A stretch of 64,000 nt of DNA from Solanum dulcamara (lineage: Eukaryota > Streptophyta > Magnoliopsida > Solanales > Solanaceae), in contig NC_077240.1 of NCBI RefSeq assembly GCF_947179165.1, positions 29,932,001-29,996,000 of the forward strand, given 5' to 3'. The notes under the pieces are model-generated. The model worked only from the letters and a program-made list of their open reading frames with translations, ran no database searches and was not told where the DNA came from. The position numbers and the translations under genes are program-made. Shown here one piece after another: positions 12,734 through 24,100 of this stretch (position 1 is the first letter of the stretch; every line of letters starts with the position of its first letter).

Positions 12734-15700
12734 TGTAATGATCCTGAACGTTATTTTTGGAATTTTTTGTAAAATGACTGTTTTATTCCTTTCTTTAGTT
12801 GCGCCGAGTCGTTTCTGATCGGTACCGGGTGTTGGTTTTTAGAAAAACCTATGAAAAGTTGAGTCTTTGGAAATTTTGAGTTTTCATAAGCTTTAAGTGT
12901 TCAAAAGTGGCATTTGGGATCAACTGGAGCTACGGGTCTCAGAACAGAATTTCGTTGATTCCAGCAGCTTCGGAATGTGGAAATCGGTCTAGGAGAGTTT
13001 ACAGAATCAGTTTTGGAGTTGTAATGAAGATTTGAGGTCTTGAGTTGGGAATTTGAGGAATTTTAGTCCAAAGTTTGACTTTGGTCAACTTTTGGAGTTT
13101 TGATGCTCGGAATGGAATTCTGATGACTCCGTTGGATTTGTGGGATGATTTTTGGTCTAGAAGAAGTGTTGGTTGAATTTTTAGAGGTCTCGAGCCTGTT
13201 TTGGTATTTTGAAGGCCTAAGTTGGTTTAGTTGCGACTTTTCAAGTTTCAGATCAAGGAGACCTCAAATTTGAATTCTGACGGTTCCATCAGCTACAGAA
13301 TGGCCAAATTAGGCTAGTAGCATTATCTTCATGAGTATCGAGGCAATCGATACGAGTTTGAGGCTATTTGACGCTTTTGACTTTGAAAGTTAGCCTATGG
13401 TTGACTTTGGTCAACATTCTTGGAAAACGCGCTTGGATGAAAATTCTGATAGTACGGTTGGTTCTGAAATATTGAGTTTGGTCTAAAACGATTCTTCATT
13501 CGCTTTCCGAGGCTTTCGGTTCAATCTCAAAGGCCCGTTGTGGAATTTGGCTTAAAATGACACTTGGGTATAAGACCCACTTTTCATTAAAATGACCTCG
13601 TATGTTAATTTTGAATGCGCCATTGAGTTCAGAACGTAAAATTTAATGGGTTAGCATATCTGATTTATTTTATCGAGTTCTGAACGAATCCGAGGATCCA
13701 TTCGGAGACTTTAAAACATAGCAAAAGCTGAAATCTGGTGCAAGGCAAATCCCCTTTTTAGATCTTTTCTCCAACTTCAAAACCCCATATCTTGAGCTAT
13801 AGAGCTCTAAATTGGGTGATTCAAAAAGCTAACATGTGTGGGTTTTTTAGGAGAACACGTTGGTGAGTTTATAAACTAATTTGGAAGCACAATTAGAGGT
13901 AAGATTGATGTTTTAGCTATTGCCTCGACCATTTTCAAATTCAATTTTTGTTAAACTTTGGAAGGTGATTTCTTGTGTTTTTCAAGTCCAAATTTGGCGA
14001 TTCAAAAGGCAATATTCAAGAGAATTTCACGAGGAGTCCATTGGTGACCTTGAGATCTTGATTAGAAGCTTTGTATGAGGTAAATTCTCAACTTTAGCTG
14101 CTGTCTCTTGCCATTTTCGGAATGAAATTGTGTTAAATTTTTGGAATTATTTTTTGATCATTTTAGGTTCGTTTTGAGTGATTCAAGGCTCTAAATTATG
14201 TGGTTTTTACGTGGAAATACAGTGGTGTGATCGAAAAGTACTGTGGGACCTTTGTTTGAGTTATTTTCTTAGTTTTAGTTGCTGCCCCAACTTAATTTCA
14301 AGCTTTATTGGTGATTTGATGTGTTGGGCTAATTTCTTCCATTTTGAGCATTATTTTGTATCCCATTTTGAGGTACAATCTCAATAATGCATTTAGAACC
14401 TTTTCATCGAGTAGATTTTGAGATTTTCATTGTGGGTCCCATACTCTCTTTTTGACTCAATTTTGGGTTCGTCTTTGAAAAATGCGATTTTGGTGTGGTT
14501 AGCTCCGTAATTTAATTGAGAATTCATATTTGATTAGATTCTTATGAATCAGAGCACCAAATAAAGGGAAAGATTCAAGTTTTGGAGTAGTGGGGTGCGA
14601 TATCGAGGCAAGTGAATTTCTAAAACCTCATAAATCTTATAGATTACTTGAACTTGCTTTCATATATGTGTTAGCGTGAAATGGAAATAAGGTTGGAATT
14701 ATAATCAAGTGAGTTTTTCCTAATAAAAGATTGGGGTAACAATAAAATTAGGTGTGATATGATGTTGATCGGAATTGTGAACTCCTTGACTTGAACTTGA
14801 TACGAACTTGATAAAATGCTATGGTAGGCAAAATGTGATTAAGAATTGATGAGATTGTCATTTGCTCATTATTGATTATGGAAATTGACTTGGATATACT
14901 TAGTCACCGATTGATTCTAAACGTGATAAAAAGGAGTATTGAAATAGAAACTTGATGACTTATATGATATGAATGATGTACTTGTTGATGTTGATATACT
15001 ATTGATATTGTGGTCGTGAATGTGTTATTCCTCTCATTGCATTCTTCGCATTGTATTCCTCTCACTGAGTATTTGTACTTGTTTTCTTGCACCATGATTG
15101 TGCTTACGTTATGATGATGAATTGTGAGGATGAGAGGAAATAGGGAAGGGGCCACACGTCCGTGGAAGAATCATATATATTGAGAGAAAATAGGAAATGG
15201 GACATACGTCCGTGGCGGAATCATATATATTGAGAGGAAATAAGGAACGGGCCACACGTCCATGGAGGGGAATATTGTGAGAAATATGGAATCAGATACA
15301 TGGTCCTTGTGAGGCTCTCATAGGTTCCGTTCTGGTATACAATGGATGTGTATCATTAGGACAGACATGCATCATCATTCTTGACATCACATTGCATTGC
15401 ATTACATCTTATTTGTCATCATGAAATTGTATATATACCCTGTGTCCTGAGATTGATTTATTTGAGGCTGATATGACTTATTCGATAAGGATGATGAGTA
15501 TTGATGAGCTATATTGTGATATGAACTGTGTAGCATAGATTGGGCTGATTTTCTGTGTAGGTTGTTGTTTGAGGAGGTTCGGTTGGGATGGAAGGAGTTT
15601 CTAGTATCCACTTGATTTATCTGGTTTTCTTTGTTTTCTTGTTGAGCACCATGTTATTTGGTACTCACTTCTTGCTTCTACACTTGTGTAGGTTCAGAGC

Positions 15701-16001
15701 TCGGACCTTGAGTATTCACTTTTCTGATTATCTGAGGCTTCCAGGAGATTGAGAGAGGTAGCTATTGATATCCGGCGGACTCTCTTATTCATGTCTTTTA
15801 TGCTTTGCTCTATTTGAGAGCTAAAGACATACTCGAGACTTATATTTATATTTCAGTTCTGTTTTAGTGGCTTGTACATGTGAAAACCAATTTTGGGGGT
15901 ATTTAAGTTTGATAGACTTCGGCTTCTGTTTATTATGTACCTATTTAAACTGTTTTCGCTTAATTTTTCCATAAATAATGGGGTTTAGGCTGACTTGTCT
16001 G
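12734..16001 (+). mobile_element. L2: LTR-like unit, 3' end cut at the junction with L3
   Basis: It starts TGTAATGATCCTGAACG and runs without coding capacity to about 16001, where it meets the inverted unit L3 before its own TGACA end is reached. Its start matches the start of L8 (TGTAATGAACCGTCC on the minus strand), which is attached to a Gypsy polyprotein. It is closely related to L10 in opposite orientation: the stretch near 13600-13740 matches the reverse complement of 63890-64000. It carries a 50-bp minisatellite at 15131-15280. Confidence 0.7.
15131..15280. repeat. Minisatellite inside L2, period 50 bp, three units
   Basis: Units starting TGAGAG at 15131, 15181 and 15231 contain 'cacacgtccgtgg' or a one-to-two-base variant and end in 'atcatatatat'. 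Confidence 0.9.
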
Positions 16002-17423
16002 TGTCACGATCCAATTTCACCAGTCGTGATAGAACCAATATTCCCAATCGATAGGTAAGCCAACTCAAATATTTTATCAATTTAATAAAATAACTAAGTA
16101 AGAAAACAAGCTACGAACAAAATATCCCATACATTAAGTCTTTTATAGGTATGAAATGTGGGAAGCTAAAAATATCACCCAAGATTTGGTGTTATCAGTA
16201 CAAGAGCGTCTAAAAATGAATTCAATATGAAACTAAACTGACCAGCCTAGACGTAATAAATATCATGTCTGAATACTAAAACAACAGAATAATAAAAGAT
16301 AGAGGGAGGTGTGGGCCGCGGAACAGCCGAGCAGCTCACCACAACTCCAAGATAACCCAAGCTCGGACTAAAGAATTTCCACGAGATGCGCTTGTATTCA
16401 TGATCGAATCTGCACCACAAAAAAGTGCAACAAGTGTAGTTTGATTACGAAACTACGTGTACCCAGTATGTTTTATTGACTGACTACGAAGAAGTAGTGA
16501 CAGAAGTATACAAAAAATCATTTTCTAATTTTATAAATTTACATTATACTTATCAGCCAAATCTCACCAAAATAGGGATAATCGAATGTCACAAAATGTT
16601 CAACCATCAAATTAACATATAATCATGTAAAAAAATGAAGAAGCTAATGAGATACAATGCAACACCATGAGATGATATGCCTCAAATACCAAGTAATCTC
16701 ACAACCGTATATAAACAATACTTCTAGAGTTTATGACCCATGGGGGACTCGCGAGGTCTATATACCGACGCGGACAATCTTCACGTGTTTGTGTGGACGA
16801 TTTCAACGCACTATTATAAAATCAAATCATCCCCAGCACGGATGATCTTCACGTGCCCAACTTATATTCATAAAATGACCTGTCATAGACGATTTCCACG
16901 TGTCAGACATTTTGCTCATACTAAATTTCATGCCAATGCATGTATACAATATAATATCAACAACATAGGAAATGGTGATGCATATCAATAAATCAAATAT
17001 CGGTATGAAATATAATCACCTCAATTATCACAATTATATGAGTTCAAATAAAAATCACAATCACACAAAAGAAACCAAATCAATAATACATCATCTAACG
17101 CCATATGCTTTAGTATTCTTGGATTACAATCCTTCATTCTATAGTAATAAACTTTTCCTTTATAACACCGGTACTTGTACCAATGCCCGTCACACCATTG
17201 GTACGAGATCCCCATCTTTCTCCCTTACTCATTATCTATTTTGAATTTTAATCTTTATTGTTATACTTAGATTTTGTAGGGTTTATGATATTGTGTTATA
17301 TAGATTTTGATCTTTGTGTGAAATGTAACTTCATGCTCATTTGTTTGGGTTTATGTTCTGTGTGAAATGTAACTTTATGCTCTTTACGGTGACCTTATTA
17401 AATTGCCGGTAATCTATAGACAT

Positions 17424-17645
17424 TCAGAGGGATTCATCTTTCTTTCTAACAAACAATACGTGATCACCCCATGACGATATACTTGGCCTTGTAAAATCCT
17501 TATCCAACAAATTCTTCAATTGCTCTTTCAATTCCTTAAGTTCCGCTAGAGTCGTATGGTAAGAAGGAATAAAAATAGGTTGAGTATCGAGAAAGAGATA
17601 TATGCCAAAGTCAATTTCCCTTTCAAGAGGAACTGTCACGTAAAG
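17424..17645 (-). pseudogene. Gypsy reverse-transcriptase N-terminal fragment
   Basis: The minus-strand translation contains 'EREIDFGIYLFLDTQPI', 'ELKELKEQLKNLLDK' and 'SSWGDHVLFVRKKDESL'. This is the segment just before and at the start of the reverse transcriptase of Ty3/Gypsy elements, where the family reads roughly P-x-REIDF...QPIS...P-W-G-A-P-V-L-F-V-K-K-K-D-G. It covers about 71 residues out of a polyprotein of more than a thousand, and breaks off before the catalytic YxDD. It sits inside L3 and is a dead scrap. Confidence 0.85.
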
Positions 17646-18479
17646 TGATGCATGTCTGTCCTAGTGGTACACACCCGCTGAATCTCAGTCGAAAATCCAT
17701 GGTAGACGTAATCAACAACGAGCCAAACGACATTTTGATCAAGTTCACGATCATATAAAGGCTATCATAGCATTTCATCGAGTTCACATCAAGTTCAAGT
17801 CAAGGAATTCACGTTTTCGGTTACAATCATAGCACATATTGCGTTTTACTAAACCCTTTTCTTTCATTAAGCACATTTCACATGATTAACATCCCCAAAC
17901 CTTGTTTTCATTACTCCCGAACAGACGTATGAAAGCAAGTTCAAGTAGTCTACAAGATTTACGGAGTTTTAGAAGTTCACTTGCGTTAATCGATACTCGG
18001 TCAAACGTATTTGAACCTTTCCCTTTTGAATAGTCTTTAATTCACCACAATCTAATCAAATAATGATTCATAGTCAAAAATCAAATCTAACGAAATCAAA
18101 ATTACGAAATTTGGGTAAAAGGTGAAAATGACTCAAAAATTTAATTCCGCAATGGGGTTTAAATCTGAAATTTTTTATATGAAAATGATCCTCGAGGCAT
18201 TAGGAAATCATTAGCGAAAACCATTTCAAAAACGGAGTCCAAATCAGTTCATATCACCATTTAATTAAAAAATCCTAACTTTGAAATCTAAAAATACTTA
18301 TTTAAGGCCAAAATCGAAGTATAATTAATGGGTAATAAATAATATATGTTAAAATAGCTTACTCAATCGATTTTCCACAATAATCTCCTTTGAAATAGTC
18401 ATAAACGAGCTCCCAATGTCCAACAATGGAGGCGAAAAGCCCAATTTCCGACTTTAAAGAAGTCTACTGTTCAGGTCAA

Positions 18480-18640
18480 ATTTGCCATCCGCGAACGCGG
18501 ACAATAACTTCACGAACACGAAGGCAAGCGAAAAGACCCTCCGCTAAAGCGGCACGAGCTCCGCGAATGCGAAGAAGAGACTGTGGGCCTTCCATGAACG
18601 CGACCTTGCCTCCACAAACGCAGGTTTCACGAACTCAGAG
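18480..18640. repeat. GC-rich palindromic word cluster inside L3
   Basis: Words such as 'ccgcgaacgcgg', 'cttcacgaacacgaag', 'ccgctaaagcgg' and 'ctccgcgaatgcgaag' follow one another. Each is nearly self-complementary around CGAA or TAAA, and the block is far richer in CpG than its flanks. Confidence 0.8.
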
Positions 18641-19330
18641 AAGAACTCTTATGCACCAAATATCAACAAACACTCAAGCATCAAAAGTTTTCAATTAATC
18701 CTCGAGATTCGTTCAGAATCCCGTGCACACAAACCTTATATGTTCTTACTATATTCGATGTTTCGAACTCAATGGGACCATTGTAATTTAAATTTGAGAT
18801 CTCCTTGGCCCAAAATCTGTTTAGTCGCAACTAAATTAACTTTAGGCTCAAAAAGACCAAAACGCCTCGGAGCTTTTGAAAAATACATTGAAACTCTTCT
18901 TAGGCCTAAAATCATTCCCTGAATTCAATCGAGTCATCAAAATTTCATTCCGAGCATCCTATCTCCGAATGTTGACCAAAGTAAACTCAATGATAAAAAA
19001 CTCATCAATTTCCAACTTAGAACTTCAAACCCACGATATAACCCCAAATTTGATTCCGTCAACTCTCCTACACCAAATTCCATATTTCGGAACTGACGAA
19101 TTGAAAGAATTCCATTATGAGACTCAGAACTCCGAATGACACCGAATATCACTATTTGACAACTTAAACCTTCAACACTCCAAAACTTTCCAAAAATCTT
19201 AACTTTTCAAGGAATTTCACAAAACCAACTTTGAATACTATTCACACATGACTCGGGACAACTACTGGGAGGGATAAAATGGTCATTTTAAGAAAATTAC
19301 CAAAATGACCTTCAGGGTCATCTTAATAAC

Positions 19331-21100
19331 CACCAAATTTCCACTATATATTCTCTAAAAAATATATTTAGCGGCACTTAAACTATTGTCATTAATTAAT
19401 TATCGCTAAAAATCATTTTTGAATTTTTGATGTAGTGATTATATTTTCAGTTTTAATGAAAATTATCAATCCACGTTGTTGATACGTATTTACATCACAT
19501 ATTTTTCCAACACATCAATATTAATGCCACATAAGTGCAGTCAATGATGAAAAATATTTAAAAGATTGGGTTTTATTTTAAGTGTTCATAACAAAGTCGT
19601 GAGTATAAGTGTCAAATTGACAATTCAACCAAATATAAAAGTATCTAAGGTCATTCCGTCAATTTAAAATTCAAATTAACTGTTCAATCAAAAGTACTCA
19701 AAAAATATTAACGTATAGGAAGAATCAAATATATCCCTAAATCTTCCTAGAAGCATCAAGTATATCTCTATAAGATTTTTTTAAATACGAAATAAAAAAA
19801 AAATTATTTAATTTTTCCACTCTCATTAAATGAAAAAAATATATTTATATTATTAATAATAAAAATATATGTAAATCACTTTTATAATAAGAGATATTAA
19901 TTCACAATGTTAAAATATATCAAACCATTTTTCCTTAAAACGAAAAAAAGAAATGTAAACGCAATCCACGTTTTGTAAAGAAACACAAAAGGCAAAAGAA
20001 ATAGTGACGTGATACACACGCCTATGATTAGCAATATCAAAGAGGCATGTCAATTTTTATTTTTCTGCTATATAGAAGCATGAGTAAGAATAGTTGGTAT
20101 CAATATGTATGCTTAGAATCATTAATTAGTAGGTAGTATTTTAGTTATTTAAGTTTGGTTTTGAATTTTGATTGATCCATATAATTTAATTTGTGTGTAT
20201 TACTTTGCTAATTTTTGACCCTTTAGCCCTTTGAGAGTTTTAATTTGTTTGTCTTTTTTTTAAAATTCATTATATATTTAAAATTATGTAAAAAGTACTG
20301 TAATATAATTATTTACGACTTAAAATATTTAAAAAGCATACATAAATTTTGATTGATTCTCGAAATTCTATTAGTATCACATAAATTGAGACAGAGAAAA
20401 TATCATATATTATTTGAAATAACGTAAAAAGAACTGAAAGTTAGAATAATTAACAACTTCAAATTTTAAAGACACATAAAAAATGTAAATGATTTTTGAA
20501 ATTCTATTAGTATCACATAAATTGGGACAAAATGGTAACATATATTATTTGAAAATTACGTAAAATATACTATAACAACTTAAAATATTTAAAAGTCATA
20601 TAATAAATTTGATTGAGATATAGGGAGTAACATATATTATTGAAAATTATGTAAAAAGTAATATAAATTAGAATAATTAACAACTTTAAATATCTAAAAT
20701 CTTATTAAAAAATTAATTAACTCTCCAGATTTTATTCCGATCAGATAAATTAAAACAAAAATAATAATAAATATTGGACCGTTGATGGTGTCTAGTAAAA
20801 ATAAATACAAGAGAAGGCATGAAATAAGGCGAAAAGACGTCCAAGAAAATTACAACCCCTCAGCCTTATCGCCATGGTTTAATGTTTATGTGTAACATTG
20901 TCTAACCAAGAAAATTTCAGCCTCTACCAATCATGAGCTCATTCACCAACAACAAACACAAAACACCAATCTTGGAAAAACCCAAAAAGCAAACCCTAGC
21001 CTAAACCCCATTTCACCGTCTTTTCTTGGTATCCCTTTCCCCCTGTTTTTGTGTTCTTGTGTGTGTGTTTTTTATATAGGTGGGACTTGTTTTTGTCACC
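19331..21100. other. Upstream region of TOC159 including its likely leader
   Basis: The first 900 bases are AT-rich with nothing recognised. A degenerate repeat array occupies 20260-20725 (separate entry). From about 20870 to 21100 the text becomes C/A-rich ('caacaacaaacacaaaac', 'caaaccctagcctaaacccc'), which is typical of plant 5' untranslated leaders, so the promoter should lie near 20740-20880. I cannot fix a TATA box or transcription start with confidence. Confidence 0.5.
20260..20725. repeat. Degenerate tandem repeat upstream of TOC159
   Basis: The phrase 'acatatattatttgaaa', followed by 'acgtaaaa', 'aacaacttaaa' and 'attagtatcacataaatt', recurs about every 90-135 bp (near 20265, 20402, 20536 and 20629). 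The 'cacataaattgggaca' part resembles the terminus of a widespread nightshade MITE, so this may be nested MITE copies. Confidence 0.6.
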
Positions 21101-24100
21101 ATGGACTCAAAGATTTATGGTGTTCCACTTTCTACAACACAAGGGAGCCCACCTCCAAATGTCCCTCTTTTCACTTCAACAGGTATTAGAGCTCCTCTTA
21201 CTAATGATGATTCTGACTTTGAATACTCTATTTCTGCTAATGGACAAAAGGATAATAATAGCAGTTATTATGGTAGTGACACTGGTTTTGACTCTGAAGG
21301 CTTTGTTAGTGGTGAGGATGAGTTTGAAACTGCTTCTGAAAGGCTATTTGTGTCTGACTCAGATGAGCAAAATCTTGAACAAACTCATTTTGCTAATCAA
21401 TTTGTTGTTTCTAGACCATTTGTGAAAAACCCAGATGAAGAAATTGTTGAAAGAGGTAGTAGTGTGGGGGATTATGATGACTCTATGTCTTCTTTAACCG
21501 ACCCATATGCAGAAACCATTGAAGGACATGATGAATATAGTGATAGACCTTTGGTTGCAGATAGGGAAATTCTTGAAGGACATGATGAATATAGTGATAG
21601 TCCTTTTGTTGTGGATGAGCTAGCTACAGTGATATCTATGGATGGGTCTGATAAAGATATTTCCCTTTCGGGAACTAGAGTTGTTGATAGTGCAACTCGA
21701 GGCATTCCAATTGCACAGTTGTCCTGGGACAGTGAAGATGATGAGTACTTGAGTACTGGTGTTCTAGAAGACAATGATGTTTCAGGTGCCTTTAGAATTC
21801 CAAATGCAGTGGTGTTGGACAGGTTAGATAGTGCTCCAAAAGTTAGAATCTCAGATGTTTCGGATGGTGATGAGGATGAATCAGCGTCTGAGAATGTGAT
21901 ACAATCTGGGATGGCAGAGGACTTGATCTTTACAAAAAATGTTGAGATAGTTTCGGGTTCCGACAGTAAAGAAGAGGATAAAGCTGAAGTTGACACTGTT
22001 CAGAATTTCATAACGGAGGGAGGTGAGGCCAATGATACTTTAGAAGGAGGAGAAGTTTTGTATCAGGCTGCAATTAAAGAATCTACTTTGTTGGGACAAG
22101 AGTTGGACAATGATGAAAAGCTTTTAGCAGAAGAAAGTGAAATTCTTGATAGTAGTGCAGAGGCAAAAAGTGCAGATTCGTCTCATGATATTAAGCCTTC
22201 TGATACTGCTTACACCAGCCCAAGGGAAGAAAATAGAGCATCAAAATTTGGAGCTGATGAATTGAACTCTGGAAACAGCATCATCTTACTTACTGGAGCT
22301 TCTGGGGACAGTCAGAAATCAGAAAGTAAGGAGGACGGGGTTTATCAAGGAAGTGATTGTCACGATATTGCCACTAGAACTGAAACCGAATTTTATCATA
22401 CATTCATCAAGGATAGTGAAGTTGAGAGCTTTGAGTGCACTGACATTTCAGTACCACCAACAGCTGAAGAACAAGTATATTCTAGTGCAAGCTCTTCATC
22501 AGATGTTACTTGGTCCTCCAAAGTTGAAGATGATTTACCTAAGTTATCAGATAAAACACAACACACAGAGGCTTGTTTAAATCTGGACTTAGAAACCAAC
22601 TGCAAAGACATTGATACAGTCAAATTGTTCAAAAATGAAGAAGTCCCATTCTTACAGGAAAATGATGAAAGTTTGACCTTTGATGGATCAGGTGGTATAA
22701 AACTTATCGTTGATCAGTTGGACCAACAAATAGCCACTGCTGACTATGCTGGAGAGGTTTCTCAGGGTCATTTACCTAAGGTTGATGGTGAGATTGTGAC
22801 AGACTCAAATGAAGAGGTAGATACAGACGAAGAAAGTGAAGAGAATGAGATGTTTGATGCAGAAGCACTGGCTGCGCTGCTGAGGGCTGCTACCGGTGTT
22901 GGGCCTGAAGGTAGAAATGTTACAATTCCATCAGCTGATGGTACACAGGTCTTTTCTCTGGAGCTTCCTAGTAGCTTGGGATCCACATTTTACTCGTCTA
23001 GACCTGCTCAACCAACCAATGCAGATAAGTTTCCTCTATCTGAGAATAAGACTGAAGGTATACCAGAAGGAATTTTGAGTGAAGAAGAAAAGAAGAAGCT
23101 TGATAAATTACAACAGTTAAGAGTAAAATTTTTGCGGCTCATCCACAAGCTAAACCGGTCTCCTGAAGATTCCATAGCTGCACAGGTCTTATACCGGTTA
23201 GTTCGCGCTGCAGGGAAGTCAGCCTCTCAAGTATCAAGCCTTGATTCTGCCCAGAAGGTAGCTATGGAGTTAGAAGCAGAGGATACCGACAGTTTGAATT
23301 TTTCTCTGAATATCCTGGTTATTGGTAAAACAGGAGTTGGTAAGAGTGCAACAATAAACTCAATCTTTGGTGAAGCCAAATCAATAGTAGATGCATTTGT
23401 ACCTGCAACTACCAAGGTGAAGGAGATAATTGGACAACTGGATGGAGTTACATTGAACATCTTGGATACTCCTGGTTTCATATCTTCCCCGTCGGAGCAA
23501 TCCTTTAACCGAAGAACTTTGGTGTCCATAAAGAAACATATGAAGAAATGCAGTCCTGATGTAGTCCTCTATGTCGACCGCATTGACACACAGTCTAGAG
23601 ATCTTGGTGATCTACCATTATTGAAGTCCATCAGTAGTTATCTTGGTCCATCAATATGGCGTAATGCCATAGTTACCCTGACACATGCTGCTTCAAGTCC
23701 TCCAGATGGACCCTCTGGGTATCCTGTAAGCTATGAAATGTTTGTTGCTCAGTGCTCCCGTATCATTCAACAGTTAATTGACCACTCCATAGGTGATCCA
23801 CACACGATGAATGTTGGGTTGATGAGTCGTCCATTTGCTCTTGTTGAAAACCACTCAGTCAGTCCAAAGAATGAGAGAGGAGAAATATTGCTCCCAAATG
23901 GAGAAAATTGGAGATCGCAGCTTCTGCTTCTGTGTTACTCAATAAAGATTTTATCAGAAGTAGATTCCATCATGAAAGATCAGAATCTTCATGACCACAG
24001 AAAGCTTTTTGGCTTCCCCAAGCGTTCACTTCCTTTACCGTACTTTTTATCTTCACTGTTACAATCAAACGTTCATCCTAAAGTCCAAGCTGGTGAGGAT

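Larger units (their letters stand above)
16002..19330 (-). mobile_element. L3: LTR-like unit interrupted by a Gypsy scrap
   Basis: It starts TGTCACGATCC at 16002. Read on the minus strand the far end begins near ATGACCCTGAAGGTC, the same start region as L2 but with the first bases degraded. The middle matches the reverse complement of L2, for example 'gatgcatgtctgtcctag' at 17647. Between about 17200 and 17640 foreign sequence replaces the expected LTR text, including a Gypsy reverse-transcriptase fragment. Four degenerate units with CACGTG cores lie at 16770-16905, and a GC-rich palindromic cluster at 18480-18640. Confidence 0.65.

Noticed and set aside
21001..21080. Short intron in the TOC159 leader (GTATCC to TATATAG)
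   Set aside because: The interval would be only about 50 bases, shorter than nearly all plant introns; without transcripts it cannot be supported.
21051..21425. 124-codon frame overlapping the start of TOC159 in another frame
   Set aside because: Leucine-rich shadow of the TOC159 frame; it starts in the leader and has no motif.
21472..21996. 174-codon open frame antisense to TOC159
   Set aside because: It mirrors the acidic, serine-rich coding strand; the residues (S, T, L runs) are what the complement of that composition gives. No domain is seen.
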